DNA of 9,373 bases. Source: Pseudomonadales bacterium (GTDB lineage Bacteria; Pseudomonadota; Gammaproteobacteria; Pseudomonadales; UBA3067). The position numbers were made by a program, and so were the translations under genes. Below the pieces are notes generated by a model. It saw only the letters and a program-made list of their open reading frames with translations. It was not told the origin of the DNA and searched no databases. Shown here piece by piece: positions 1 through 6,026 of this stretch (its first letter is position 1; the number at the start of each line of letters is the position of its first letter). The DNA lies in contig JAESUE010000216.1 of the NCBI GenBank assembly GCA_016763235.1, positions 1-9,373 on the forward strand. The letters run 5' to 3'.

Positions 1-152
1 ATAACCACACCTTCGAAAGCCTGAAGACGCTCACGAGAACCCTCTTTAACCCTCACTTGCACAATAACTGTATCACCCGGTGCGAACTCCGGTATATCCG
101 TTCGCAGCTGAGCATTTTCAAGCTGCTGGATAATTTTATTTTTACCACTCAT
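1..152 (-). CDS. rplS: 50S ribosomal protein L19, N-terminal part (gene runs off the left edge)
   Basis: L19 sits at the interface of the two ribosomal subunits in the large subunit. Fifty complete codons are present, starting MSGKNKIIQQLENAQL. The stretch EFAPGDTVIVQVRV at residues 22-35, followed by EGSRERLQAFEGVV, is the L19 hallmark and aligns with the E. coli protein (PSFRPGDTVEVKV, EGSKKRLQAFEGVV). The start ATG is on the complement at 150-152. AGGAG precedes it with a 7-nt spacer, so the start is firm. It is the last visible gene of the rpsP-rimM-trmD-rplS series, 51 nt after trmD, with no terminator or promoter apparent in that gap. The C-terminal half lies outside the window. Confidence 0.97.
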   Translation of the reverse strand, partial: MSGKNKIIQQLENAQLRTDIPEFAPGDTVIVQVRVKEGSRERLQAFEGVV

Positions 153-203
153 GGTAAGGCTCCTGTTAATTAATCGGACAATATTATTAATGTCATGAAA
201 CGT

Positions 204-974
204 TTATTCACGTTCATTTATAAATTCACTAAGAAGACATTTTTCTTCTTTTGTCAGCTCTTTTCCTTCGAGTAAATCCGGCCTGCGCTGCCAAGTTCGA
301 CCCAATGCTTGCTTGAGACGCCATAACCTTATTTTTTCATGGTTACCGCTTAACAAAACTGACGGAACACTTTTTTCCGCAACTGTTTCAGGCCGCGTGT
401 AGTGAGGAAAATCTAGCAGTCCAGAGGAGAATGAATCCTCTGCGGCTGAATCAATATGCCCCAAGGCGCCTGGAATCAATCGGCAAATACTGTCTACCAG
501 AGTCATGGCAGGTAACTCACCACCCGTCAGCACAAAATCGCCAACGGACCACTCTTCATCGACCTCATCTTGAATAAGGCGCTCGTCAACACCTTCATAA
601 CGACCGGCGACTAAAATAATTTGCTTCCTTTGTGCTAGCTCTTCTACACCCTGTTGATCTAGCCTTCTTCCCTGAGGAGAAAGATAAATCACCAGCGCTT
701 TTTCACTTTCTGTAACATCTTTCAGAGCAGCGCTGTCTATAGCTGCACGCTTTGCCGCAACAATGGCATCTTTAAGCGGTGAGTATTTCATCACCATACC
801 TGGCCCGCCACCATACGGTCTATCATCTACCGTCTGATGCTTATCCTGAGTAAAGTCCCTTGGGTTCCAAAGCTCAAGCGTCATCAGTTTATCATTGATG
901 GCTCGCCCAGTAATGCCATGCTTTATAACAGCATCGAACATTTCAGGAAAAAGCGAGATCACGCCTATCCACAT
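204..974 (-). CDS. trmD: tRNA (guanine-N1-)-methyltransferase TrmD
   Basis: TrmD uses S-adenosylmethionine to methylate G37 at N1 in tRNAs that read codons starting with C or in G-G contexts, which prevents +1 frameshifting. It is a SPOUT-class trefoil-knot enzyme that works as a dimer. At 256 residues it matches the usual length (E. coli 255). Visible signatures are the start MWIGVISLFPEMF, DDRPYGGGPGM at residues 50-60, YLSPQGR at 97-103, GRYEGVDER at 124-132 and GDFVLTGGELPAMTL at 145-159, the last three belonging to the knot and cofactor site. AEDS at 178-181 holds the aspartate equivalent to the E. coli catalytic Asp169. LSGNHEKIRLWR and LGRTWQRRPDLL form the C-terminal tRNA-binding part. 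AGGTG precedes the ATG by 7 nt. It lies 57 nt downstream of rimM and is presumably co-transcribed with it. Confidence 0.98.
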   Translation of the reverse strand: MWIGVISLFPEMFDAVIKHGITGRAINDKLMTLELWNPRDFTQDKHQTVDDRPYGGGPGMVMKYSPLKDAIVAAKRAAIDSAALKDVTESEKALVIYLSPQGRRLDQQGVEELAQRKQIILVAGRYEGVDERLIQDEVDEEWSVGDFVLTGGELPAMTLVDSICRLIPGALGHIDSAAEDSFSSGLLDFPHYTRPETVAEKSVPSVLLSGNHEKIRLWRLKQALGRTWQRRPDLLEGKELTKEEKCLLSEFINERE

Positions 975-1031
975 CCACTCTCACCTATTCCAAAGAAGTA
1001 AGTCCGGAGAGCGCATAAAAACACGGAGCTA

Positions 1032-1571
1032 TCAGTAATCCGCTTGCCAGTCCAAACTTAAAACACCCTCGTCAATACTCACTTTGTTAACCACATGACC
1101 AACATAAGGAATCAAGCGCTCTTGCTCGTCGATACTCGAGTCACAAGGCTTAACCAACAAAACATCGTTCGCACCTGTTTCCATCACAGTATCAACAAGC
1201 CCTAAGGTTTCGCCTTGAAGGTTTACAACCCGCAAACCCTCAAGATCACGCCAATAGGTTTCGCTGGAATCAGGCTCTGGCAACAGGTCTTTGTTGACGC
1301 CGATTTTCATGCCTCTCAGAAGTTCGGCCTGATTACGATCATCACAACCTTCCAGCTGTACGACATACCCTTTGCCATGTGCGCGATACTGCTTAATAGA
1401 AGTACCCTTCCACTTACCACTTTCAAGGGCTTGCAATGCCCAAGGCTTGTAATTAAACAAATCATCTGGATCTTGTGTAAAAGAGCGTACTTTTAACCAC
1501 CCCTTTACGCCGTATACAGATACGATCTGTCCAATTACGATAAGGGAGTCCTCATCAGTAAAATTGCTCAT
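1032..1571 (-). CDS. rimM: 16S rRNA processing protein RimM
   Basis: RimM is an assembly factor that binds the 30S head, interacts with S19 and aids maturation of the 3' domain of 16S rRNA. The 179-residue protein has the family's two domains. The N-terminal RimM barrel spans about residues 10-95 with the motif GVKGWLKV at 21-28. The C-terminal PRC barrel spans about 105-177 with YWRDLEG at 106-112, ETGANDVLLVK at 131-141 and ERLIPYVG at 151-158. Length and motifs match E. coli RimM (182 residues). The ATG start at 1569-1571 has only a weak ribosome binding site (AAAG a few bases upstream). The 122-nt gap to rpsP holds the expanded palindrome at 1616-1685, so tight translational coupling to rpsP is unlikely here. 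Confidence 0.97.
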   Translation of the reverse strand: MSNFTDEDSLIVIGQIVSVYGVKGWLKVRSFTQDPDDLFNYKPWALQALESGKWKGTSIKQYRAHGKGYVVQLEGCDDRNQAELLRGMKIGVNKDLLPEPDSSETYWRDLEGLRVVNLQGETLGLVDTVMETGANDVLLVKPCDSSIDEQERLIPYVGHVVNKVSIDEGVLSLDWQADY

Positions 1572-1615
1572 AACAAACTTTAGTCAGTATGTGATAAAAA
1601 TTTCAACAAGTAATG

Positions 1616-1685
1616 TAACTACTCCGTTCACGTTCACGTTCACGTTCACGTTCACGTTCAAATTTGAGCGTGAGCGGAGTAGTTA
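1616..1685. repeat. Imperfect palindrome with an expanded GTTCAC tandem repeat in one arm
   Basis: The outer arms TAACTACTCC (1616-1625) and GGAGTAGTTA (1676-1685) are exact reverse complements. The inner core is GTTCAC GTTCAAA | TTTGAGC GTGAGC (1650-1675), centred between 1662 and 1663, and is complementary except for one C/T difference per repeat unit. The left arm carries four further GTTCAC copies (1626-1649, 24 nt) with no partner on the right. On the transcribed minus strand the two differences become A.C mismatches; on the plus strand they would be G.U pairs. No T-run follows, so this is not a standard terminator. It lies entirely between rpsP and rimM. Function is unknown. Confidence 0.9.
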
Positions 1686-1693
1686 GCAAACAA

Positions 1694-1951
1694 TTAGCTT
1701 GCTTTGGCTTCCTGAGTAGACTGCTTAAGTAACTGCTTTACACGATCAGAAAGTTGAGCGCCCTGGGAAACCCAGTAATCAACACGCTCATGATCAATAC
1801 GCAGAGACTCTTCTAGCCCTCTTGCGACGGGATTAAAAAAACCGATTCTCTCGATAAGACGGCCATCACGGCGACTACGACTGTCTGCAACCACCAAGTG
1901 GTAGAATGGACGTTTCTTTGCGCCGCCACGAGATAGACGAATGATTACCAT
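1694..1951 (-). CDS. rpsP: 30S ribosomal protein S16
   Basis: S16 binds 16S rRNA early and stabilises the 5' and central domains of the small subunit. The 85-residue protein shows the family pattern throughout: MVIIRLSRGGAKKRPFYHLV at the N-terminus, VADSRSRRDGR at residues 21-31, IERIGFFNP at 34-42, then DYWVSQGAQLSDRVKQLL at 58-75. It aligns end to end with E. coli S16 (82 residues), with a slightly longer tail. The ATG at 1949-1951 has AGGAAG five bases upstream, a strong and well-placed site. It is the first gene after the promoter at 2119-2147 and is separated from it by a long leader with good folding potential. Confidence 0.98.
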   Translation of the reverse strand: MVIIRLSRGGAKKRPFYHLVVADSRSRRDGRLIERIGFFNPVARGLEESLRIDHERVDYWVSQGAQLSDRVKQLLKQSTQEAKAS

Positions 1952-2112
1952 AAGTTCTTCCTAAAAAGTTAAGTGCTAGAATTAACCCAACGGCAGAAAT
2001 GCCTTTAAGTTAAGCACAAGTACATACATTGTTCTTTATATCAGCGTGAAAAGAGCCTAAAAGCGTGTTTCACATGCCCTACATCAGGGCGATATAAACT
2101 GGTATTTTAAGG
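1952..2112 (-). promoter_or_regulatory. Structured 5' leader of rpsP: putative three-way junction plus hairpin near the ribosome binding site
   Basis: Reading the transcribed strand downstream of the predicted start (near 2112), several complementary segments nest consistently. P1 pairs TTTATATC (2091-2098) with GATATAAA (2035-2042), 8 bp. Inside it P2 pairs GCCCT with AGGGC (2076-2090, 5-nt loop) and abuts P1 directly. P3 pairs GTGAAA with TTTCAC (2046-2073). The junction linkers are 0, 2 and 3 nt. A second interrupted hairpin follows: GTGCT (2013-2017) with AGCAC (1973-1977), TAAC with GTTA inside it, and an apical GGCA-TTTC-TGCC (1992-2003). It ends 10 nt upstream of the AGGAAG site (1957-1962). 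Long structured leaders of ribosomal protein operons often mediate autoregulation. Whether S16 or another ligand binds here is inference. Confidence 0.55.
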
Positions 2113-2118
2113 GCGCAG

Positions 2119-2147
2119 ATTCTACGCCTTTTTTACTGAAATTCCAA
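2119..2147 (-). promoter_or_regulatory. Sigma70-type promoter of the rpsP operon
   Basis: On the complement a -35 box TTGGAA (2142-2147) is followed after exactly 17 nt by a -10 box TAGAAT (2119-2124). They match the consensus hexamers at 4 of 6 and 5 of 6 positions. The bases just after the -10 box are CTGCGCCC, a GC-rich discriminator of the kind linked to ppGpp/DksA control of stable RNA and ribosomal protein promoters. Stringent control is therefore a reasonable inference. Transcription would start near 2112, giving a leader of about 160 nt before rpsP. Confidence 0.65.
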
Positions 2148-2162
2148 CCTTTATTGAGGACT

Positions 2163-2208
2163 TAAAAGATACTGCGCTAAGCCCCTTTGAAAATACAACT
2201 CTTAGCGC
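2163..2208 (-). terminator. Inverted repeat at the ffh stop codon, possible weak terminator
   Basis: On the complement GCGCTAAG (2201-2208) and CTTAGCGC (2174-2181) are perfect 8-bp complements separated by a 19-nt loop. The upstream arm contains the last ffh codon (CGC) and its TAA stop. The stem is followed by AGTATCTTTT, a short impure T-run. The loop is longer than in typical intrinsic terminators, so it may only partly separate ffh from the rpsP promoter that begins 16 nt further on. An mRNA-stabilising 3' hairpin is the alternative. Confidence 0.45.
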
Positions 2209-3566
2209 ACCCCACCCCCAGGAGGCATCATCCCTCCCAGCCCGCGCATCATTTTAGTCATCCCGCCTTTTCTGGAAAACTTTTTCATCATTTTGGCCAT
2301 TTGCTTGTGCTGCTTTAGAAGGCGGTTTACATCTTGTATCTGCATACCAGAGCCCATTGCAATACGCTTTTTTCGAGACCCGTTAATCGACTCTGGGCGA
2401 CTTCGTTCCATCGGAGTCATGGAGTCAATTAATGACTCCAAGCGACGCAGCTCTTTTTCACCCGACTCACTCTGCACCGCATCCATAGCTTTACCCATAC
2501 CAGGCATCTTCTCCAGCATTGACGCCATGCCACCCATGTTACGCATTTGCTGAAACTGGTCTTTTAGGTCATTAAGGTCGAAAGATTTGCCCTTTTTAAT
2601 CTTCTTGGCCAATCGTTCCGCTTTATCCTTGTCAAGCTTACGCTCCGCCTCTTCCACCAAGGAAAGTACGTCCCCCATCCCCAGTATGCGAGACGCCATC
2701 CTGTCAGGATGAAAAGGCTCCAAGCCATCAAGTTTCTCAGAGGTCCCCAAGAACTTAATGGGCTTACCCGTAATCATTCGCACAGAAAGTGCCGCGCCGC
2801 CGCGAGCATCACCATCCGCCTTGGTCAGTACAACACCACTAAGCTCGAGAGTGTCATTAAATGACTTAGCGGTATTCGCTGCATCCTGCCCAGTCATAGA
2901 GTCAACAACAAAGAGAGTTTCTGCTGGGTTAACCGTTTGATGCAGCTCTTTGATTTCAGACATCATTTTATTATCGATATGCAAACGACCTGCAGTATCA
3001 AGGATAACAACGTCAATAAACTTGGTTTTTGCTTCTTTTAAAGCAGCATTGGCAATATCAACAGGTTTTTGGCTGGTATCACTGGGAAAGAAAAGCGCCC
3101 CCACCTCAGCAGAAAGCATTTCAGGCTGCTTGATGGCGGCAGGTCGATAAACATCAACACTCACCAGCATGACTTTTTTCTTTTCACTCTCCATCAACCA
3201 TTTGGCCAACTTAGCAGCAGTGGTTGTTTTACCCGCTCCCTGCAAGCCCGCTAACAAGATCACTGCGGGTGGCTTAACAGCCAGATCAAGCCCCTCGCAG
3301 GCATCACCCATGACTGCTACTAACTCTTCATTAACTATCTTTACAAAGGCCTGGCTAGGGCTAAGGCTTTTCATCACCTCTTCGCCCAAAGCGCGCACTT
3401 TCACCTTTTCAACGAAATCCTTAACAACGGAAAGCGCGACATCTGCCTCAAGCAGCGCCATACGAACTTCACGCAGTGTGTCTTGAAGGTTTTCTTCTGT
3501 CAGCCTACCCCTGCCTGTAACATCACGCAGGGTCGAGGATAAACGGTCGGTCAAATTATCAAACAT
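2202..3566 (-). CDS. ffh: Signal recognition particle GTPase Ffh (SRP54 homologue)
   Basis: Ffh binds 4.5S RNA and the signal sequences of nascent membrane proteins, then docks with FtsY at the inner membrane. The 454-residue length is normal. The N domain covers about residues 1-95. The G domain shows G1 GLQGAGKTTT at 107-116, G2 DVYRPAA at 138-144, G3 DTAGRLHID at 190-198, G4 TKADGDARGG at 248-257 and G5 GTSEKLDGLEPF at 274-285. The methionine-rich M domain (from about 300) contains INGSRKKRIAMGSG at 394-407, the RNA-binding segment, and ends in a Met/Gly-rich tail. Position 408 is Met in GSGMQIQDVN, where many homologues have Thr. The ATG has AGGA 7 nt upstream. It is transcribed away from ypjD and stands just upstream of the rpsP promoter, as in other gammaproteobacteria. 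Confidence 0.98.
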   Translation of the reverse strand: MFDNLTDRLSSTLRDVTGRGRLTEENLQDTLREVRMALLEADVALSVVKDFVEKVKVRALGEEVMKSLSPSQAFVKIVNEELVAVMGDACEGLDLAVKPPAVILLAGLQGAGKTTTAAKLAKWLMESEKKKVMLVSVDVYRPAAIKQPEMLSAEVGALFFPSDTSQKPVDIANAALKEAKTKFIDVVILDTAGRLHIDNKMMSEIKELHQTVNPAETLFVVDSMTGQDAANTAKSFNDTLELSGVVLTKADGDARGGAALSVRMITGKPIKFLGTSEKLDGLEPFHPDRMASRILGMGDVLSLVEEAERKLDKDKAERLAKKIKKGKSFDLNDLKDQFQQMRNMGGMASMLEKMPGMGKAMDAVQSESGEKELRRLESLIDSMTPMERSRPESINGSRKKRIAMGSGMQIQDVNRLLKQHKQMAKMMKKFSRKGGMTKMMRGLGGMMPPGGGVR

Positions 3567-3681
3567 TAAAACGTCCTGAGAATGATCCCATAATTGGTAT
3601 AAACCTTATGGCAATAGCTTATTCAAACAGTAATAGAGATGAGTGAGAAGCAGGCAAAGCTTGCTAAATATTTATACGCGG

Positions 3682-3710
3682 ATTATAGCGCGTCTATCCA
3701 ATACAGCCTA
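3682..3710 (-). promoter_or_regulatory. Probable ffh promoter
   Basis: On the complement a perfect -10 hexamer TATAAT occupies 3682-3687, followed by the short GC-rich stretch CCGCG. Seventeen bases upstream the -35 position (3705-3710) reads TAGGCT, a poor match, so the call rests on the -10 box and on its place upstream of ffh. Transcription would start near 3674 and give a leader of about 108 nt. The promoter lies almost back to back with the plus-strand promoter at 3715-3743. Confidence 0.45.
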
Positions 3711-3714
3711 CAAT

Positions 3715-3743
3715 TTGCGACAGATGAAATCACTCCGTATATT
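3715..3743 (+). promoter_or_regulatory. Probable promoter of the ypjD-corB gene set
   Basis: TTGCGA (3715-3720) is separated by exactly 17 nt from TATATT (3738-3743), matching the sigma70 consensus at 4 of 6 and 5 of 6 positions. Transcription would start near 3750, about 100 nt before the ypjD ATG. CCGTAT (3735-3740) and ATACGG (3762-3767) form an inverted repeat overlapping the -10 region, which could be an operator-like site or chance. A weaker alternative pair, TTGCTA (3661-3666) with TATAGC (3684-3689) at 17 nt, overlaps the ffh -10 box. Confidence 0.5.
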
Positions 3744-3850
3744 AGCAACCAACCTCTCTTAATACGGAATTCCTGCATCCTCTTGCCAAAGCCTTCAAAA
3801 ACTAAGAGTCTTATGCCACACTGCCTTCACTGCTGTAAAGGAATGAGGCA

Positions 3851-4654
3851 ATGAACCCCCTTTATTTTGGAATAATTTCAGCTTCCACATATATTGGTGC
3901 CACCATATATCTGGCAAGCCAACTACGTCATCATACAGAAGTCAATAAAACCATTTTAATCGGTAGCGGGGTTTTTGCCTTTTTCTTTCACGCTGTTAGC
4001 GCTTACGGGGTTATAAAAACGCCTGAAGGCATTTATTTCAGCTTTTTTCAGGTAGCTTCATTGTTTGGCTGGGTGATAGCTGCCGTAGCCATCATAGCAA
4101 GCTTCTATCGTCCCGTAAGCAATCTAGCCTTGCTCGCCTATCCAAGTGCGGCCATGGGCATACTCCTATCTCTTACCATTAAAACAGATACAAGCCCATT
4201 GCCGGCGCTATCACCCGAGATTCTGCTTCATATTATACTTTCAATTCTGGCTTATAGCGTATTAGCAATCGCGGTTGCCCAATCTTTACTCCTTTATGCG
4301 CAGCACTATCAGCTTAAACATAAGCATATGACCGGCCTGATTCAGTTCCTGCCACCGCTGCAAACTATGGAAAAACTACTTTTTGAAATGATTTGGGCCG
4401 GAATAGCTTTGCTTAGCATCTCTATCGGCAGCGGATTCCTCTTCCTCGAAAATCTGTTTTCCCAACATTTAGTACATAAAACCACCCTAAGCATCGCAGC
4501 TTGGCTTACCTTTGCAGTCTTACTGTGGGGGCGTCATAAACTCGGGTGGCGAGGAAAAACCGCCATCAAAGGAACACTAATAGGCTTTTCATTACTGGTA
4601 CTGGCTTATTTTGGTAGTAAACTAGTGCTTGAAATCATTTTACAGCGATCCTAA
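3851..4654 (+). CDS. ypjD: YpjD family inner-membrane protein, cytochrome c assembly (CcsA-like) superfamily
   Basis: This is a 267-residue integral membrane protein with about eight hydrophobic helices (roughly residues 4-22, 34-53, 64-84, 93-110, 126-148, 178-197, 211-228 and 240-260). It aligns along its length with E. coli YpjD: the segment LLHIILSILAYSVLAIAV with His127, the cytoplasmic-type loop YQLKHKH and LPPLQTMEKLLFEM, then LSIAAWLTFAVLLWGRHKLG and WRGKTAIK, ending LAYFGSKLVLEI. The CcsA superfamily handles haem for cytochrome c maturation, but YpjD itself has no firmly established biochemical role to my knowledge, so haem handling is inferred from family only. His47 and His127, within helices, are candidate ligands. 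AAGGA lies 8 nt before the ATG. It diverges from ffh and is followed after 35 nt by corB, the same order as in E. coli (ypjD-yfjD). Confidence 0.92.
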   Translation: MNPLYFGIISASTYIGATIYLASQLRHHTEVNKTILIGSGVFAFFFHAVSAYGVIKTPEGIYFSFFQVASLFGWVIAAVAIIASFYRPVSNLALLAYPSAAMGILLSLTIKTDTSPLPALSPEILLHIILSILAYSVLAIAVAQSLLLYAQHYQLKHKHMTGLIQFLPPLQTMEKLLFEMIWAGIALLSISIGSGFLFLENLFSQHLVHKTTLSIAAWLTFAVLLWGRHKLGWRGKTAIKGTLIGFSLLVLAYFGSKLVLEIILQRS

Positions 4655-4689
4655 CTCATGAATGAAATAACTGTAACCAGAAAGGCTCT

Positions 4690-5976
4690 TTGGCTTTGAA
4701 CGAAATATCTCTTCCCATACTATCTGGCATTCTTTTCTGTCTCATTATTTTATCAGCCTTCTTTTCCAGCTCCGAAACTGGAATGATGTCCATCAATCGT
4801 TACCGCCTTAGAAGTAATGCCAAAAAAGGCCATGCTCCGGCAAAGCGTGTAGAAAAACTTATCAACAAACCTGACCGGCTCATTGGTGTCATTTTAATCG
4901 GCAACAATTTCGTTAATATCTTTGCATCATCTATTGCCACCGTTATAGCCATCCGCGTGTGGGGTGATGCCGGAATCGCCTTAGCCTCTGGATTACTGAC
5001 CATTACCATCCTTATTTTCGCCGAGGTAACACCTAAAACCCTTGCAGCTCAGCACCCAGAACGCATCGCATATCCCGCATCACTCATCCTAAAGCCGCTG
5101 CTTTTTACGCTATACCCCCTCGTCTGGCTGGTAAATGGAATCAGCAATGGCTTAATTAAACTGGTAGGCAGCCCCCCTAATAACCACAATCGCGACAGCT
5201 TAAATAGTGATGAGCTCAGGACAGTGGTACACGAAGCTGGCGGGCTTATCCCCAGCAAACACCAAGAGATGCTTCTTAGTATTCTTGATCTGGAAAAAAT
5301 AACCGTTGATGACATTATGGTCCCCCGAAATGAAGTGGTTGGCATCGATATCGATGAAGATATTGAGGATATAATCAGCCAACTTCAATCGTCTCAACAC
5401 ACACGGTTAATCGTCTATAAAAAAGAAATTAATAATATTGTAGGCATTTTTCACATGCGTAACATTTCGCGTTTCTTTCACCAAGAGGAACTCAATAAGG
5501 CATCGTTCATGCAGTTCACCCGTGAGGCCCACTTTGTTCCCTCGGGCATCTCACTCAACAAACAACTTATTAACTTTCAACGCATTAAACGCCGACTAGG
5601 CGTTGTTGTAGATGAATACGGTGACATCCTGGGTTTAGTGACTCTAGAAGATATTCTTGAAGAAATTGTCGGAGAGTTCACTTCAGATATGGCCGCCACA
5701 AGCAAAGACATTCACCCGCAAAAGAACGGCTCCTATCTTATTGATGGCACCGCTACAATTCGAGACATTAATCGTATGCTTAGCTGGGACCTCCCCGCAG
5801 ATGGCCCAAAAACCTTAAACGGTCTAATTATAAAACAGTTGGAATTCATCCCCGAATACAACATCTGCATGGATCTTTTTGGTTATAAAGTGGAGACACT
5901 GCAAATGAAAGACAACATGATTAAAACAGCTAGGGTACGGGCGTGTAGCAGTATAAACAAAACAAAAGCACCGTAA
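4690..5976 (+). CDS. corB: CorB/CorC-type protein: CNNM (DUF21) membrane domain, CBS pair and CorC_HlyC domain
   Basis: The 428-residue protein matches E. coli YfjD/CorB throughout. The CNNM membrane domain spans about residues 8-190, with FFSSSETGMMSINRYRLR at 24-41, LIGNNFVNIFASSIAT at 69-84 and FAEVTPKT at 110-117. A CBS pair (about 205-330) includes VDDIMVPRNEVVGIDID and VVVDEYGDILGLVTLEDILE at 305-324. A CorC_HlyC domain (about 345-415) includes YLIDGTATIRDINRML. The family is tied to Mg2+/Co2+ efflux or resistance, with the CBS pair sensing Mg-nucleotide; transport here is inferred from family. The start is uncertain: TTG at 4690 lies 4 nt after AAAGG, TTG at 4696 lies 10 nt after it and would give MNEISLPIL. 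No in-frame ATG lies nearby. It is probably co-transcribed with ypjD. Confidence 0.93.
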   Translation: MALNEISLPILSGILFCLIILSAFFSSSETGMMSINRYRLRSNAKKGHAPAKRVEKLINKPDRLIGVILIGNNFVNIFASSIATVIAIRVWGDAGIALASGLLTITILIFAEVTPKTLAAQHPERIAYPASLILKPLLFTLYPLVWLVNGISNGLIKLVGSPPNNHNRDSLNSDELRTVVHEAGGLIPSKHQEMLLSILDLEKITVDDIMVPRNEVVGIDIDEDIEDIISQLQSSQHTRLIVYKKEINNIVGIFHMRNISRFFHQEELNKASFMQFTREAHFVPSGISLNKQLINFQRIKRRLGVVVDEYGDILGLVTLEDILEEIVGEFTSDMAATSKDIHPQKNGSYLIDGTATIRDINRMLSWDLPADGPKTLNGLIIKQLEFIPEYNICMDLFGYKVETLQMKDNMIKTARVRACSSINKTKAP

Positions 5977-6026
5977 CTTTTCTCTCACATATAAATCCAT
6001 TCACCAACACGCGTTAACAAAAATCC

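Noticed and set aside
207..217. TTCACGTTCA near the trmD 3' end as a dispersed copy of the hexamer array
   Set aside because: Only ten bases match and they encode the normal C-terminus of TrmD; this is expected by chance.
1215..1496. A 93-residue plus-strand open frame within rimM
   Set aside because: It is antisense to a well-conserved gene, has no family resemblance and no ribosome binding site; it is a shadow of rimM.
1626..1661. The GTTCAC array as a CRISPR or a regulator-binding iteron array
   Set aside because: The units are 6 nt with no spacers, and the array fits an expanded arm of a palindrome; no replication or phage gene is nearby.
1616..1685. The palindrome as an intrinsic terminator between rpsP and rimM
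   Set aside because: No T-run follows directly on the transcribed strand, the inner stem has A.C mismatches in that orientation, and termination here would cut off the rimM, trmD and rplS genes.
3639..3854. A 71-residue plus-strand open frame filling the ffh-ypjD gap
   Set aside because: It has no ribosome binding site, resembles no family I know, and the best ypjD promoter (3715-3743) lies inside it, so mRNA from that promoter would lack its start. Only the last 14 codons are kept, as a low-confidence finding.
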